In this document: positions 1 to 11,002 of the stretch, piece by piece | Layout: each line of letters opens with the position of its first letter | Position numbering within the stretch: position 1 is the stretch's first letter | DNA from: Atherinomorus stipes | Taxonomy: Eukaryota > Chordata > Actinopteri > Atheriniformes > Atherinidae | Assembly: GCA_023101725.1 (NCBI GenBank) | Contig: JALJCO010001417.1 | Coordinates: forward strand, 1 to 64,000 | Direction: 5' to 3' | DNA length: 64,000 nt | Made by a program: the position numbers and the translations under genes | Notes under the pieces: model-generated | Database searches by the model: none | What the model saw: only the letters and a program-made list of their open reading frames with translations | What the model was told of the DNA's origin: nothing

Positions 1-1635
1 GTTTAGTCATTCCTTATTAAAACCTTACTGAAACATTTCATCAGCTCCTCTATCATGTTACCTTGAGCTGAGGAAGAATTTTGAATTGGTGGTTATGAGT
101 TTGAATGAAAATTTTAAGAAGTGCTTTGCAAACCCCTATTTGTGGGCAGAAAATATGCTCATTGATGCTTGGACCACTTTTAATCTCCGCCAGACTACGC
201 TTCTTCTCTTCTCCTTTCCTTAAGAGTCACCGTGCAAAACAGAGTCTTTATCAAAAAACAGGTGGAATAATTCTCTGAGAGCTACAACTCTTTTCTTATG
301 TAAATAAGAAAAGGGTTTGGCTTTTGGTGTTTCAACGTGCGCTCTTGGAAGCTCTTACCGCTAAGTACTTCCCGCTTTTCTCTGCTGCGTCCACTGTTTT
401 CTTTTTTGCTCTTCCGGGATTTTGAGTGACTGACGTGCAGGGCCGGCTTTGCCGACAGGGCGGCTTACAGGCAACTGCCTGGGGCGCCATCCGCTGGACA
501 GGAAACAAAGCATTGCGGGAATGACAATAATTTAAAAAAAAGTTGAAGCAATGCATGTAGCCTATGTATTATGAAATACACTCTCTATAGCTACTCGAAA
601 TTTCCCTCCAAAAGATATCAAAATAAAACCTCAATATTTAAATTCATGGAATGATCAGATTTGGCTGCAGGACCTGCTCCTACTGACACTTGTTTTGACC
701 GTGAAGAATTGACGTACATGACATGGTGCTGTGGAAAAGAAGGTAGGTCGTGTTGTGTTTAAACTTTTCAATGATTGAATGATGAAAAGAACATCTTTCC
801 AAAAGTGAAGGAAGGAGGGAGGAAGAAAAACGGGCTGTAAGCAGGAATATAGACTGAGGCCTGAGCTGGTCGGCCTGTGTGGAGAAATAGGGAGGGAGAG
901 TTGGCGGTGGGGTCGCATCTCACATCGCGGTTAATAATGACAGACATCGACAACTTATCAACACACTGAGAATGCTTAACCAGGGATGTAGATTGTTGTA
1001 GAGTGAAAAAGAGTTCTCAGGGTCGAGGTATGTACTTTTCCCTCAACATTAAAGCTTGTTTAGCTCATCATGTGTTCCATGTGAGGCTAAACAGCTCTTT
1101 TAGTCAAAGTTCTTGAGAGCCATTGTGGAAGGTCCAAAGAGCCACTTGCAGGTTCCAGACTCCTGCTCAGAAGCTGCTGCAGAATTAGAACTTCATCACC
1201 ACTTATGTCATGTATGTAGTCATCACTATTATTTATTAATTTTATTATTAAATTATTGCTGAATGTTTCAATTAATCTTAGTTACTAATAACAGTAAGTA
1301 GATCATAGATAAGGTTTATCTATACACAATGTCTACTACATGAAAGAAAGACAGACTGGATGCAGATGTAACTGTGGATGTTGTGTCAAAAGTCCAGCTA
1401 CCAGTCAGTCAAAAAGCTATCTCTTCTTGACTTTAGTCATTGGCTAATGCAGCAGCAGTTGTGTTTCAATGTGACCAAATCCAGACACATGTGGATGCCT
1501 GTAATCCTCGCAGAGGAATCACAACTCTGCAACAATATTCACTCAGACACTGTCACAGCTCATCCTGCCCTGTCCATCTAGAACAGAAATTTGTCCAGAG
1601 GTGAGTCCTTGGGGGCTGCTGTCACTGTTTCTCTG
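1..1635. other. Intergenic, no gene seen
   Basis: AT-rich sequence with only short, composition-driven open frames. At about 439-470 there is a stretch beginning CAGGGCCGGCTTTGCC, which resembles a hAT-type transposon terminus, but no inverted partner is visible nearby. Nothing else is supportable. Confidence 0.6.
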
Positions 1636-1639
1636 CTTC

Positions 1640-1785
1640 AACACACCTGACTGATACCCAAATGGATCTACAGCCTGTGAAGTTCTTGGTAATTGCAGTC
1701 AGGTGTGTTGGAGCCAGGATGCATAGAAAACCTGCAGGATTGTGGCCCTCGTCGACTGAGCTGGACACCCCTGATCTGGAATGTT
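1640..1785. repeat. hAT-type MITE fragment (palindromic)
   Basis: The motif CAACACACCTGACTG (about 1640) and its near reverse complement CAGTCAGGTGTGTTGGAG (about 1697) form a foldback. It is followed by AAAACCTGCAGGATTGTGGCC and a GCTGGACACCCCTGATC end. This is the familiar arrangement of short palindromic fish hAT MITEs ending in CACCCCTG. Only the right half is clear. Related pieces lie near 13153 and 16105-16215. The family assignment is from memory, not from a search. Confidence 0.55.
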
Positions 1786-1789
1786 GGGC

Positions 1790-3570
1790 GCCAGGACAAA
1801 GGAACCCAAACTGTAACCTCGCCTAGGGCACCAAAGTGGTCTCCTTTCTTGGCAGTCCCAAGTTGATCCACTGGAACGGGAGGTTACAGAGCCAATTTTC
1901 AGATTCTTGTGTGTTTTCGATGCACAGTTAGGGGCACGTCAGCAAACACTAGCTGGCTAATGCTAGCCTGCTAACGCCAGCTGTGTAGTCTGCATCATTG
2001 AAGTGCCGGCTACAGACAAACGTGCTGCCTTGTTTTATTATAAAGTTCGCCCTTCACCCCGGCGAATCGCTTTGATCCACTTCTTCTCCATAGCATCACG
2101 TCAGTCGGGAATCCATGAAAATTTAAGTAGGGTTGGCGTTGTTTATTAGATTTACAAAGTGGAACAGAGCAGGGACATTAAGATCAGCTATTGTTAGACT
2201 GGCCCGGAAGAGGAAACGCCTAGAATTGACAAGTTCTGGAGAGCACAGAACACGAGCGTGATAATCCCCTATGATGATAAATGTAACTAATTTAATAAAA
2301 CAGTTACTCGCCATGTGGTGGGTAGCCCTCTGAAGTTTACTCACCAAACGGACCCTGACTGGGAGTGTGCATCAGGACAGGAAGTGTGCCTACTGTGTGC
2401 TCTCCCCTTGTGTTTTATGAAACAGAATGAGTTCATGCCCAGTCAAGGTATGAAGGTATAGAAAGCTTAAAAATGTAATGGTTTTCATACCGCTATGTTT
2501 TTATACCGTGGTATACCTTGAAACAAGCCGGCACCTCCTACTTCTGGGTTGACCTGATGTTACCAGACATTTACATGCATCTCTTCTCCTCAGTACACAG
2601 TGTTCAGGGGATGCATTGTTCTTACCATTGCTACTTGCTGTGTACTAGTGTTGCTGCCCCTTGGTCGTGATGAGCAATATTAACCTTCAAGCGCTTTTTT
2701 TGTAATTTGTTAGTATTTTTCAGAGTTCATGTGAAAAAATATAATGATGATAATTCCTATAGAGGGACAGGTAGTTGATCCTGGGCACTCAATTGTTCCT
2801 CGTATATGCCCTTAGGCAGTAAAGCTGTGGGTGTGCTGCAGGTCTCAGGGTCTGTACCTTAGCTGAGAATTAGTGGTGTCTGCATTGGCAATTTATTTTC
2901 ATCTGATGAGCTACATAGGATGAATTATTCACAGTACTGAACACTAACATTCATTCTGAAAGGGGGCTTGATGTGTGTTGTGATAAATTTGTAAGTTTTG
3001 TTAGTAATGCTATGCCAGTTTGAGTCAGTGTAAGAAACCTAATAAATGAGCCAAAACATGCTCAGCTGATGTTCCTCTGATGAATTGAAAATAGTTTTTG
3101 TACAGATTTCACTGAATGCTTCTGAACTCCTTAATGTCTGTTAATATGTTTCAAAACTGTGAGGGTAAAAGATATAGCACTAACAAATGTAATAAGGTGT
3201 TCACATTTCTTTGAAAGAATATGATGTACATGATGTATCAATGAAGGCTTTTTATTCAAAACAGCAATAAAAGAAGGAAAAACAGAGAACACATCTCATT
3301 AAACATATAAAGCAAGGTCAGATAAATGTAACAAACCACATAAAAGTCCAAAAATAAAAACATGCAGTAATGAGCTGTCTACAAAAGAGTAAAAATAAAA
3401 AGGTAACAGGTTGCAAAACTTGTTCACTCAGTCAATTTCTGTCTTCTGGGCCACTTGTAGTTTATCAGTTGGTTAAAAATGTCAGAACTTCCAAGGATGG
3501 AACTCTGTCTTATGATGCAGAGTAAAAGAAAATTTCAAAATTCCCTGAAATTGTTTTTAAAGGGATTAAT
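1790..3570. other. Intergenic, no gene; small foldback inside
   Basis: No coding sequence recognised. A foldback of about 80 bp lies at 2443-2521, bounded by TCAAGGTAT and ATACCTTGA; it is probably a short transposon terminus or MITE remnant. AATAAA-type motifs occur on both strands, including on the minus strand near 3250, downstream of the candidate minus-strand exons described under findings. Confidence 0.5.
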
Positions 3571-4128
3571 GAAAAAAAAGGGAATCATTAGTATTGGCGA
3601 GGAAAGATGTGTTTGACTTGCAGGGTACTTTTAGCAACCAGTGCCGAGCCCGGCAAATGCGCAGATTTAACGGACGTCAACGGAGCAGCAGCTGATGGAG
3701 CAAAAACTGAAAACAACAAGACAGACAGATGAGCTCAGCTACGCTGCTAGATTGCCTATAACTTGATATTCATGACCTCATATGTTCTTTTACAATTCAA
3801 ATGCTGCAAAATTTATTATCATCTCACCCCACCTAATCTAAGATGCAGATGGTCCACAATGCAAAGCACAGGGGCAGGAACTCCTGAGGGGGCATGGGCT
3901 CAGCACAGAGGGACATGGTGCTCGCCTTAAGGTCGAGGGCTTTGCCCCTGACCTGTCACGGTTCTGGCCTCCATCAGCTCCTGGAAGCCTCTTGACGGCT
4001 TCAGGGAAAATGACGGTGTGCCCTTCTCAAAGCAAGAAAGAGCAGATTTTGGGTCGATGAAGAGCTCAAATTTTCCTAGTTTAAATGTGGTTTAAAACAG
4101 GTAGAATACATGGCATTAACATTTTTGA

Positions 4129-4912
4129 TTTAAAAGCAGAACTCAGTAACTTCCGCTCGGGGCTCCCCCTAGTGGCGTCCTTTCACTGTCGTGTTCAACC
4201 CCCCCTTACACCCCACAGCACACAGACGGCTTCTCTACTGCTGTCTTTCCTCTGTCTTTGATCCCTGATTATATTTCTAAGCGTTTACTAGCTTGTTGAT
4301 GCTGTGTTGCTGCGTTGGTAGCAGCACCTCGTCTCCCTCTGCTCAAAGCAAAGTCCTGTATTTTCTGAAACGGGACGTTTTACCCGCGATTTGCGCGTGA
4401 GTCTCCCGTGGATTATTCTTTTCTCTGGTGTTGGCGAGTAGCAAGGTAAGAATACGAACTTTATTTCACTAATGCGGACGTGACAAGTGATTATTCAGCC
4501 TGAAGCATTGATGCTTCACCCGGCGCCCAGGCAGTGCAAGCTGCGTGAATCACTCTGGTCCAGCAAAAAAGAGGGGATTGGTTATGAAAGGGAGCCAGGA
4601 GCCGTGTTTAGGTGGTGTGAAGCTAAAAGAATGTTTTCTTAGAATTAGCGCTGGTAGTCTGGTAGTTTCAAATCAGAGCTGGAAGCAGCTCGGTAGATAG
4701 GGGACCTGAGTACCAATACAGGCGGTTTTTCTGTTGTCGCAAGTTACCCTCGGGTCGATGCAGGCAAAGTTGTTTTCCCCAGCAGCTCACGGGCCAGAGG
4801 CCCCCGGCGGGTGAGGGGGGAACATTGAATCGCTCCGTAAACACATTGTTTAATGCAGAGGGATTCCGAAAAGCAATTATTGAGGTAAAGAAGTTACTGA
4901 GTTCTCCTTTAA
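4129..4912. mobile_element. TTAA-type MITE (Kolobok-like)
   Basis: The left end reads TTAAAAGCAGAACTCAGTAA and the right end is the reverse complement of TTAAAGGAGAACTCAGTAAC, giving terminal inverted repeats of about 23 bp. The subterminal left segment continues into CGGGGCTCCCCCTAGTGG. The same end, also with CTAGTGG, recurs at 7562-7620, so this is a dispersed family. No transposase frame is present. TTAA followed by AG at the termini fits the Kolobok superfamily (established signature), but piggyBac-like mobilisation is not excluded. Confidence 0.65.
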
Positions 4913-5044
4913 TGGGTGTATGCCACATAGGTTGGCAGATAAATGGGCACAGCAAATTCTGTCAAGCAGTAAATGTAATTAACCAGGCCACCAGTCTCAT
5001 CATGAACACATCAGTCATGCTTAAATCTTAAAAGAAGAACTTAC

Positions 5045-5113
5045 TTCAACACCTCCGAGGTCAAGCTGAGAACCAGGACCAGGGCAGCGGTGCTTGGCAA
5101 ATGTGGTCTTCAT
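5045..5113 (-). CDS. Candidate first coding exon, secreted protein-like, frameshifted
   Basis: On the minus strand an ATG at 5113 sits in a strong Kozak context (GCCACCATGAAG). It opens a 69-bp frame running into a consensus splice donor GTAAGT (5044-5039). In the ATG frame the peptide starts MKTTFAKH and then becomes polar. One base out of register, the same DNA reads AALVLVLSLTSEVLK, a typical signal-peptide core. A TATA-like box lies about 110 bp upstream. Taken together this looks like the first exon of a small secreted or surface protein with a one-base lesion, or an overlooked sequencing error. I do not recognise the family. The MITE at 4129-4912 would lie in the first intron. Inference only; chance resemblance is possible. 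Confidence 0.3.
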
Positions 5114-5218
5114 GGTGGCAGTTGACAGCAGTTTGTCTTGCAGCTTCTTTCTTCGTGTTGTGGGTGTGCTCAGCAGATGCTTAGCTCAGTTCGTCTGCTC
5201 TCCGTCTCCAACAAGCCC

Positions 5219-5262
5219 TCCTTTTAAACACCTGTGTCAGCACCCCCGTGATCATGTGACTG
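5219..5262 (-). promoter_or_regulatory. Candidate core promoter (TATA box plus E-box)
   Basis: On the minus strand, TTTAAAAGG (about 5229-5221) is a TATA-like element, and TCACATGATC (5250-5262) upstream is E-box-like. A start of transcription about 30 bp downstream would give a 5' leader of about 80 nt before the ATG at 5113. Supported by position only. Confidence 0.3.
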
Positions 5263-5319
5263 GAGCTGCCACTAATGGGAGCAAAGTTTTTCTCACGGTT
5301 AATAAATAGTGAAGGGCTT

Positions 5320-6715
5320 TCTACAAGGTTGTAAAGAGGAATTCATAAATCCCACCTTGACATCATCATCATCTGTCTGATTATTTTTATGGGTGTATGG
5401 CTGCTGAATGGTCTGCTGTGTGTGGGGCTGATCTCACCTCAAGTGGAGTTAAGAGAGTAACCACGCACTCTAGGCATGACAACAAAACCACACCCAGCCC
5501 ATTATTTTTTTTAATGCCTGTTCATACCAATAATAAAGCTTTGGTCAAAAGTATGAAATGTCTGCCAGAAATAAATGAAATTATCATAATTGAAGCAAAT
5601 ACTTACGTGTCAACTAAAAAATGCAGGTTGTTAAATTCAACATTGACCTTTCTTCTGCACAATTTGAGCACAGTTGTAGATAATAAAGCAAAAGCAAGCA
5701 ATTTAATCTAAATGTAAATGTTATTATTCCCAGTGTTGGATGCCTGCAGAGCTCTCATTAGCTTATACTTAGAATCAACACCTTACTGAACACCATATGA
5801 ATTAAGTGTGGCTCCTGCTGCTAGTGCAAAGAATGATAAAGTTCATTTGATTTATTTAGCCCCTGTGCCTAGTCAGATTTGAATTCAAAGAACACAAAAA
5901 TTAACACTGACCGCTCTTTTTTCTTTTGCCTTTTATGATAGTTGGACACTGGGGTAGAATAGCAGCTGCGAAAGCTTTCAGGTAATGAATGTGGCCGAAT
6001 AAGCTGAGTTACAAATGCATTTACACTACATAGTTGCTGCATATAAAGTATCTATATGCATTTTCTCCTACCCCTTTTTGAAGACCTGCGACCTTCCAGT
6101 TATAAAAACAGCCACAAAATTGCTCCATATCTAAAGGACAGAAGGGCTTACAAAAACATTTCTTTGATGTTGGTGGACTATCAAACCTGTAAGTACACAC
6201 ACACACACATAGCACAAGCTACAAATATGCTGCTGTTATATGTGGGAGGTTTTTAATGAGTTCATTACAGACAATTTTTCATGCAGAGCATGAAGGAGAT
6301 ACAGCAGGCATAACATTTGGACCACCTCCAAGAGGTCAGACCATTAAGGGCATAGACAAAGAACACACTGAGGGTGGTCTGGAGTGTTTGAAACTGGGAC
6401 ATTAGCAACAGAGCATTATAAGATGATCTTGCATCTTCCACTGCTGTTCTGCTGGGAAACGCTGCCACTGATGGTGTGGTTGGGGAGACTCATTAACAAA
6501 ACATGTTTACTTATGTACTAAGTGTCCAAGTGACATCCATGTGAATGCAGATTTTACTAAGAGAATAGTGATTTGCACCTAGATGAGTCACTCACTTTAC
6601 CTGTATGTTGATTTATCTTGTGACTGACTGACGTCTCTCCAACAGACACCCTGAACTTCAAGCCTGCTGTCACCATCTAATGTACAGATGGAGAGAAGTG
6701 ATGAATCAAACAGAA
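5320..6715. other. Intergenic, no gene seen
   Basis: AT-rich unique-looking sequence with a short CA run near 6196-6210. The 104-codon open frame at 5397-5711 has no recognisable domain and no codon or splice context. Confidence 0.55.
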
Positions 6716-6718
6716 AAT

Positions 6719-6975
6719 TGTCATGATCCCCAGGTTTTTGTTCCACTTCTGTCACCACAGTAGTTTTTTGTCAAGTCACTATGTTATGTTTGGGTTCCTG
6801 TTTTTATTTTGTGGTTCGTCTCCTTGTGGATTTGGTTTTGTTTAACTTCCAGTTCCCTCAACTCTGGTTTTCTTATTGTGCTTGACCTTAGTAACCAAGA
6901 CGACAATGGCCAGACACACCTGGATTAATCAGTTTGTCCAGTGATGAGAGAAAGGAAACAAAGGAACTACCTTAA
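6719..6975 (+). repeat. Left part of a split dispersed repeat
   Basis: Begins TTGTCATGATCCCCAGG and runs through T-rich text to GACCTTAGTAACCAAGACGAC and GACACACCTGGATTAATCAG. A diverged, partly rearranged copy of the last 80 bp occurs at 24361-24455 on the opposite strand. The piece at 8505-8698, ending CTTGACAAAA, looks like the other end, with the LINE and MITEs at 7010-8092 inserted between them. The pairing is inferred from my recollection of this kind of fish repeat. Confidence 0.4.
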
Positions 6976-7009
6976 GTATAGGAAGTAGTGGAGTTTTTCA
7001 TAGAGCCTA

Positions 7010-7500
7010 ATGAAATGAAATTAAATGAATGAAATAAAACGAAATAAAAATTCTTTATATCAGGAGGGAAATTCATGTTGTAATATACTGTCTCTCGTTT
7101 TCTTTTTTTTCCCCAACAACACAACATACAACATAACAATAAGTATAAAAACTAACAGTGCAACAATAATAATCAGTCAGACTTGCTCTTGAGTTTGGAT
7201 GCTGTGTTTGTAGTCTAGCCATGACGGAGCTGATGATATCACAGGCTGTATCTGGAGCGGTACCTAGTATTATATAAACCTCTACCAGAATAACACAGGC
7301 AAACTCTCTGGGTAAATAATATTGACAGAAACTCACAGCTAGCAGTTCAGAGGTCTCTTGTGCAGATCTTCTCCATAACAGTGATGTGTCCTGGATTGCA
7401 CCAACGCTAATTGACCATCACTGCAATTCCACCTCCCTTCAGCTTCACGCAGAGTTGTTTATTTTGGTCTGCATGGACCATCTTGTAGCCGAGTACAGAC
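7010..7500 (-). pseudogene. LINE endonuclease-domain fragment joined to its 3' tail
   Basis: Minus-strand reading gives pieces such as RWCNPGHITV, YYLPREFACVILVEVYI and RLQTQHPN. These match the apurinic-like endonuclease domain of fish L2/Rex-type non-LTR retrotransposons (YLPREF followed by VYIP). The frame then runs directly into an A/T-rich 3' end with GAATTTCCCTCCTG and a TCATT-type tail at about 7011-7075. The whole reverse transcriptase is missing, so this is an internally deleted and 5'-truncated copy. The exact clade is uncertain. Confidence 0.65.
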
Positions 7501-7561
7501 GCATTAGAGTCCGGGATGTGTTCATGCAGCCATGTCTCAGTGAAGCACATGAATGTTACGA

Positions 7562-7620
7562 TAGTGAAAGGACACCACTAGGGGGGAGGCCCGAGCTGAA
7601 GTTACTGAGTTCTGCTTTAA
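7562..7620. repeat. End of the 4.1-kb MITE family
   Basis: GAAGTTACTGAGTTCTGCTTTAA preceded by CCACTAGGGGGGAGGCCCGA is the reverse complement of the left terminus of the element at 4129. It ends at a TTAA shared with the next element. Confidence 0.6.
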
Positions 7621-8092
7621 CGACACACAACGTAACTTTTAGACCTTAAAAGTATGCGTTTCTGACTCGTTTTAATGGCACACCAACATTCATTATGCTC
7701 ATTTTCAAGCCGTCACTGCCCAGAGGCGTCCTGCGTCTCAGAAACAGCAGTATGTAAGTTTTCCATCCGAGACGGGACTCTAATGTTGCAGCCAACTATT
7801 GGTTGGGCACTGTGTCATGTACTAGCAAATGGATATGAACTAGATATGAACACAGCAGGTGTTTTGAACTTGCACCATGTCGGATTCGGTAAAGAAACAC
7901 AAGGAAACATTACCGGAGGAAGAGAGGAAAAGAAAGAAAGGAAGGGACAGAACAAGAGTCAAGATAAGACTGTCTTTTACTGGCTGGAGTGAGCTCACAG
8001 CACAGGTATGATGCAAGTTGGATGCTAGTTTAGCCATCGATAGGTGGCGCGTCACTGAGAAAACTCCTAGAAGTTCCGTTGTGTGTCTTTAA
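7617..8092. mobile_element. TTAA-type MITE carrying a short ORF
   Basis: Bounded by TTAACGACACACAACGTAAC and the reverse complement of TTAAAGACACACAACGGAAC, i.e. about 21-bp inverted repeats. Inside it, an ATG at 7877 opens a basic, lysine-rich frame starting MSDSVKKHKETLPEEE and continuing into RTRVKIRLSFTGWSEL, then KLDASLAIDR after an apparent in-frame stop. A diverged copy lacking the N-terminus lies at 54480-54835. The RTRV...F..W..L and DA..A motifs look like a fragment of a larger TE-encoded or captured gene, but I cannot name it. Confidence 0.6.
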
Positions 8093-8504
8093 ATCTCCAC
8101 CGTTTTTCTCTCTACCTTACCTCTGCCCTGCCTCCTCTTCTCTTTCTCTTTAACTCTGCTGGGATTTGACGTGTTATTTTGTTAATAATTTTGATTTGGG
8201 AGAGTTTTAACAGTTGATCCTGGTGGTAAACAATTTTTCCGTTGCCATGAATGCACATCATAGCAAATTGTGAAAAAACTGAAAATAGGAAGAAAAATCT
8301 CTTGTGTTGTACAGCCTTCAAACCAGCATGAAAAAATCCTCCAAGAAAAACCTAATCTGACAGGTAATGTCGATAAAAAGACAATGTATTTCCAAAAAAA
8401 ACTCAAGAGCTAAGACAGAGCTAGGCCTATTAGAAATTGCTGCTACCTAGCAGCACATTTCAAAGGAAACACTTCTAAATTTAGTCATTACTCCCACTGT
8501 TTTT
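8093..8504. other. No gene seen
   Basis: Short AT-rich interval between the MITE and the second half of the split repeat. No motif recognised. Confidence 0.5.
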
Positions 8505-8698
8505 AAGCTCCTGGTTTTCCTTTCTATGTTTGTTGGTTTATTGTATGTGTTAGTTTGGCAGTGTTTCCCATGCTAGTCCAAGAGTTTTGTCATCCTTTGT
8601 TTATCATTAAATCTTCTCGCCCTCATCAGCCTCAGTGCTGGTGTGTTTGCAATTTGGGTCCTCCCACGCCTCATCACCCTTGCCACAAACCTTGACAA
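8505..8698 (+). repeat. Right part of a split dispersed repeat
   Basis: T-rich sequence with ATTTGGGTCCTCCCACGCC and ending CCACAAACCTTGACAAAA. The TTGACA end mirrors the TGTCA start at 6719. Interpreted as the other end of the repeat beginning at 6719. Confidence 0.4.
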
Positions 8699-8906
8699 AA
8701 AATGATTGAGTAGAATATAATCAGTGCTGTCTCAAGTTGTAAATTATCTGTTTTATGAAGTTTATCAATTTGCAATGAAAGCTAGATAAAAAATGTGTGG
8801 ACCATTTTGTTGCAACACTATCACCCTATTGGTGGTTTTTCCTCACGTGGATCTTCAGATACTTAACATCTTATTAGACTTACTTATGAATTAGACTTGT
8901 TATTAG

Positions 8907-8944
<38 letters not shown>

Positions 8945-9555
8945 CCTATGGGGGTGGGAGGGATGGGGTTCACATTTCTCATGTTTTTATTGTATTTTAT
9001 GCTGTGAAGCACTTTGTATTGTAAATTCTTGTATAAAAAGATCATAAATCATTGATCATAAGCTCTCCCTGAACGAGGCTGTGAGAAACCTTGGTATCTG
9101 GACAGATGGCCAGCAGTTAATTTCTGATCACGCTACACTCAGTTTAAGGATCACATCAAATCTGATTCTGTATGCTGTGGTTATCATTCATCTGGATCTA
9201 CTGTTGTTATTGCAGGGTTTTCACACAGGGAACCTGTGCAGATAGCGAGGAATGCAGAATCACGCCAGATTTTCAATAAAAAGAGCATATGCCTCAATTT
9301 CTAATTGACCTTTACTGGCAGGGAAGTAAGAACCCTTTCTTCCACAGAATAGCATCAAGAATAGAAATGACATTTTGAAAAAGAGGACCTGGAATGAAGG
9401 TGGATGACAAACTGGTAAGTACAGGAGGCATAAAAAAAAAAAAGGTAAGTTGCTATAAAGCTTCATGCACTTTTCAGCATTGATGGTGCCCATATGAAAC
9501 AATCAGAGACGCACATTTTTCAACTGTCAACCAATAAACTGGATCGTGTTCACAT
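8699..9555. other. Intergenic with TG microsatellite
   Basis: A (TG)n array occupies about 8911-8940 and is followed by a LINE/SINE-tail-like segment (CACTTTGTATTGTAAATTC). The rest shows no gene. Confidence 0.55.
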
Positions 9556-9559
9556 ATTG

Positions 9560-9770
9560 CTCATTTTTTGCTTCTTTTTGGCATGATAAAGCTTTAACAT
9601 ACATTTGTGAATTGTATGGTGAAATGAGTTCACGGACATGGATTTCTGGAAGTGTCCTTGAGCCCATGTATTGATTTGCAGATGGGAATCATGCTTTTTA
9701 TGCATTTTTAGTTGAAAGCCTGAGGGCCGGAAGATCACAAGCCTCGTTTTGATCTTGAACCTTATCCCAT
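9560..9770 (+). repeat. Dispersed repeat, copy 1
   Basis: Contains ATTTCTGGAAGTGTCCTTGA, then GCCCATG and CTGAGGGCCGGAAGATCAC. A related copy with ATTTCTGGAAGTGTACCTGA lies at 27930-28150. Origin not recognised. Confidence 0.45.
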
Positions 9771-10330
9771 GCGCACAGATTATTCCTGAATCTTTATATT
9801 ATAATGTAGATAATGGGATGTTCAAAGTTTTTGCAGTTTTTCATATAAAAATCTTTAAAGGAATGATAGCAGATCAGATGGGGGGGCTAATCGGACCTCG
9901 GACTTCACACATACGCTCACGCACACCACACGAACGGATGCTAGGCTGGACCTTGGGGCGCATTCATGGTGCGTTCAAGTGCTGTAGAAAGCTGGGTCAT
10001 TTGGATTTTTATCGGATTTTTTTCAGGAAAAGGTGGTTAAACAGTAAATTCATACCCGGGGCTCAACTCAAAACGTCGGCACTGACTGTTAGCATCATGG
10101 GCACAACGGACAGTAAACTTTGTTTATGAGACAAGACAGCATTTAGAAAATAAGTAAACTTATGGGTAATGACACGGTTGTGGTTGCCTCCATTAGTGTT
10201 GCTGCATAAGTTTTCCATCCATTTGTTAAAAAAAAAAAAAAAAAAAGCCAGATCTGAGTTCACCCATGTTGAATGCAGTCAGACATGCTAGTGTGACTCA
10301 CATTAGTGCTGCGGGAGGGGGGAGCTGAAC
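9771..10330. other. No gene seen; poly(A) tract
   Basis: A run of A at 10228-10246. The 126-codon frame at 9749-10129 has no recognisable domain and crosses a repeat boundary, so I do not call it. CATGTTGAATGCAGTCAGAC at about 10265 recurs inverted near 44870-44900. Confidence 0.5.
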
Positions 10331-10575
10331 AGAGGTGGAACAAAAAAACGTTTTTTGTTCAAAAACGGTTGAATCAGACAGCAGCTTATCATTCTGCATA
10401 CTGTAGCTTTATCTTGCTACGTAATTCATTTGCTCCAATTAGAGCACAGTATTAAGCAAGCAGCCCCCCCCCCCCCTCCTTCCACCCGCCGCTCCGCCCC
10501 TCCCCTCCCCCCTCACTCGGCTGATTCAACTGCATGAGTGGAGCTGAGCGACTGCTGAGCAGTCAGGTTGGGTTT
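10331..10575 (+). repeat. Dispersed repeat related to 44730-44905
   Basis: Begins with a hAT-like CAGAGGTGGAAC and contains TTGTTCAAAAACGGTTGAAT, CCAATTAGAGCACA and a C-rich tract at about 10465-10510. The same order of motifs appears at 44730-44905. Probably copies of one non-autonomous DNA element. Confidence 0.5.
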
Positions 10576-11002
10576 TCAAACAAATGGATTTAAAAGAAAA
10601 CTTCTGCAGCAACACAGAGGGATGCGACCACAACCTTGTCATTACCTGTAAGTTTATTTATTTTCTAAATGCTCTCTTGTCTGATTAACATAGTTCACTG
10701 TCTAAAATGGCCATGTTGCTAACAGATAGCCTTTAGCAAACTCTGACTGCAATCTAGTTTCTCTAATAGGGTGGTGACCTTGGGGTGAATTCCAATTCCT
10801 GTCTTAACCCTCAATCTCAAAAACGCGCACTCCCACGAAGTGCAAGTGCTGTCCCGATTCTCAGAAAGTTAAGTTGAAGGGCAAGTTTGAGGGCTGAATC
10901 GCCCTCAGTACTGAGATTCTCCGACACCACTCTTGTGAGTAAGGGCTACCCAGAATGCAAGCGGCAAAGAAGGCGAGCTACAAATCTTAAGTATTTTCTT
11001 TG
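10576..11002. other. No gene seen
   Basis: Contains CpG-bearing text near 10800-10960 that reads like further decayed MITE sequence; no inverted repeat pair could be fixed. Confidence 0.45.

Noticed and set aside
5397..5711. 104-codon ORF
   Set aside because: No recognisable domain, splice sites or codon pattern; plausible by chance in this base composition.
9749..10129. 126-codon ORF
   Set aside because: Begins inside one repeat and ends in unrelated sequence; no domain.
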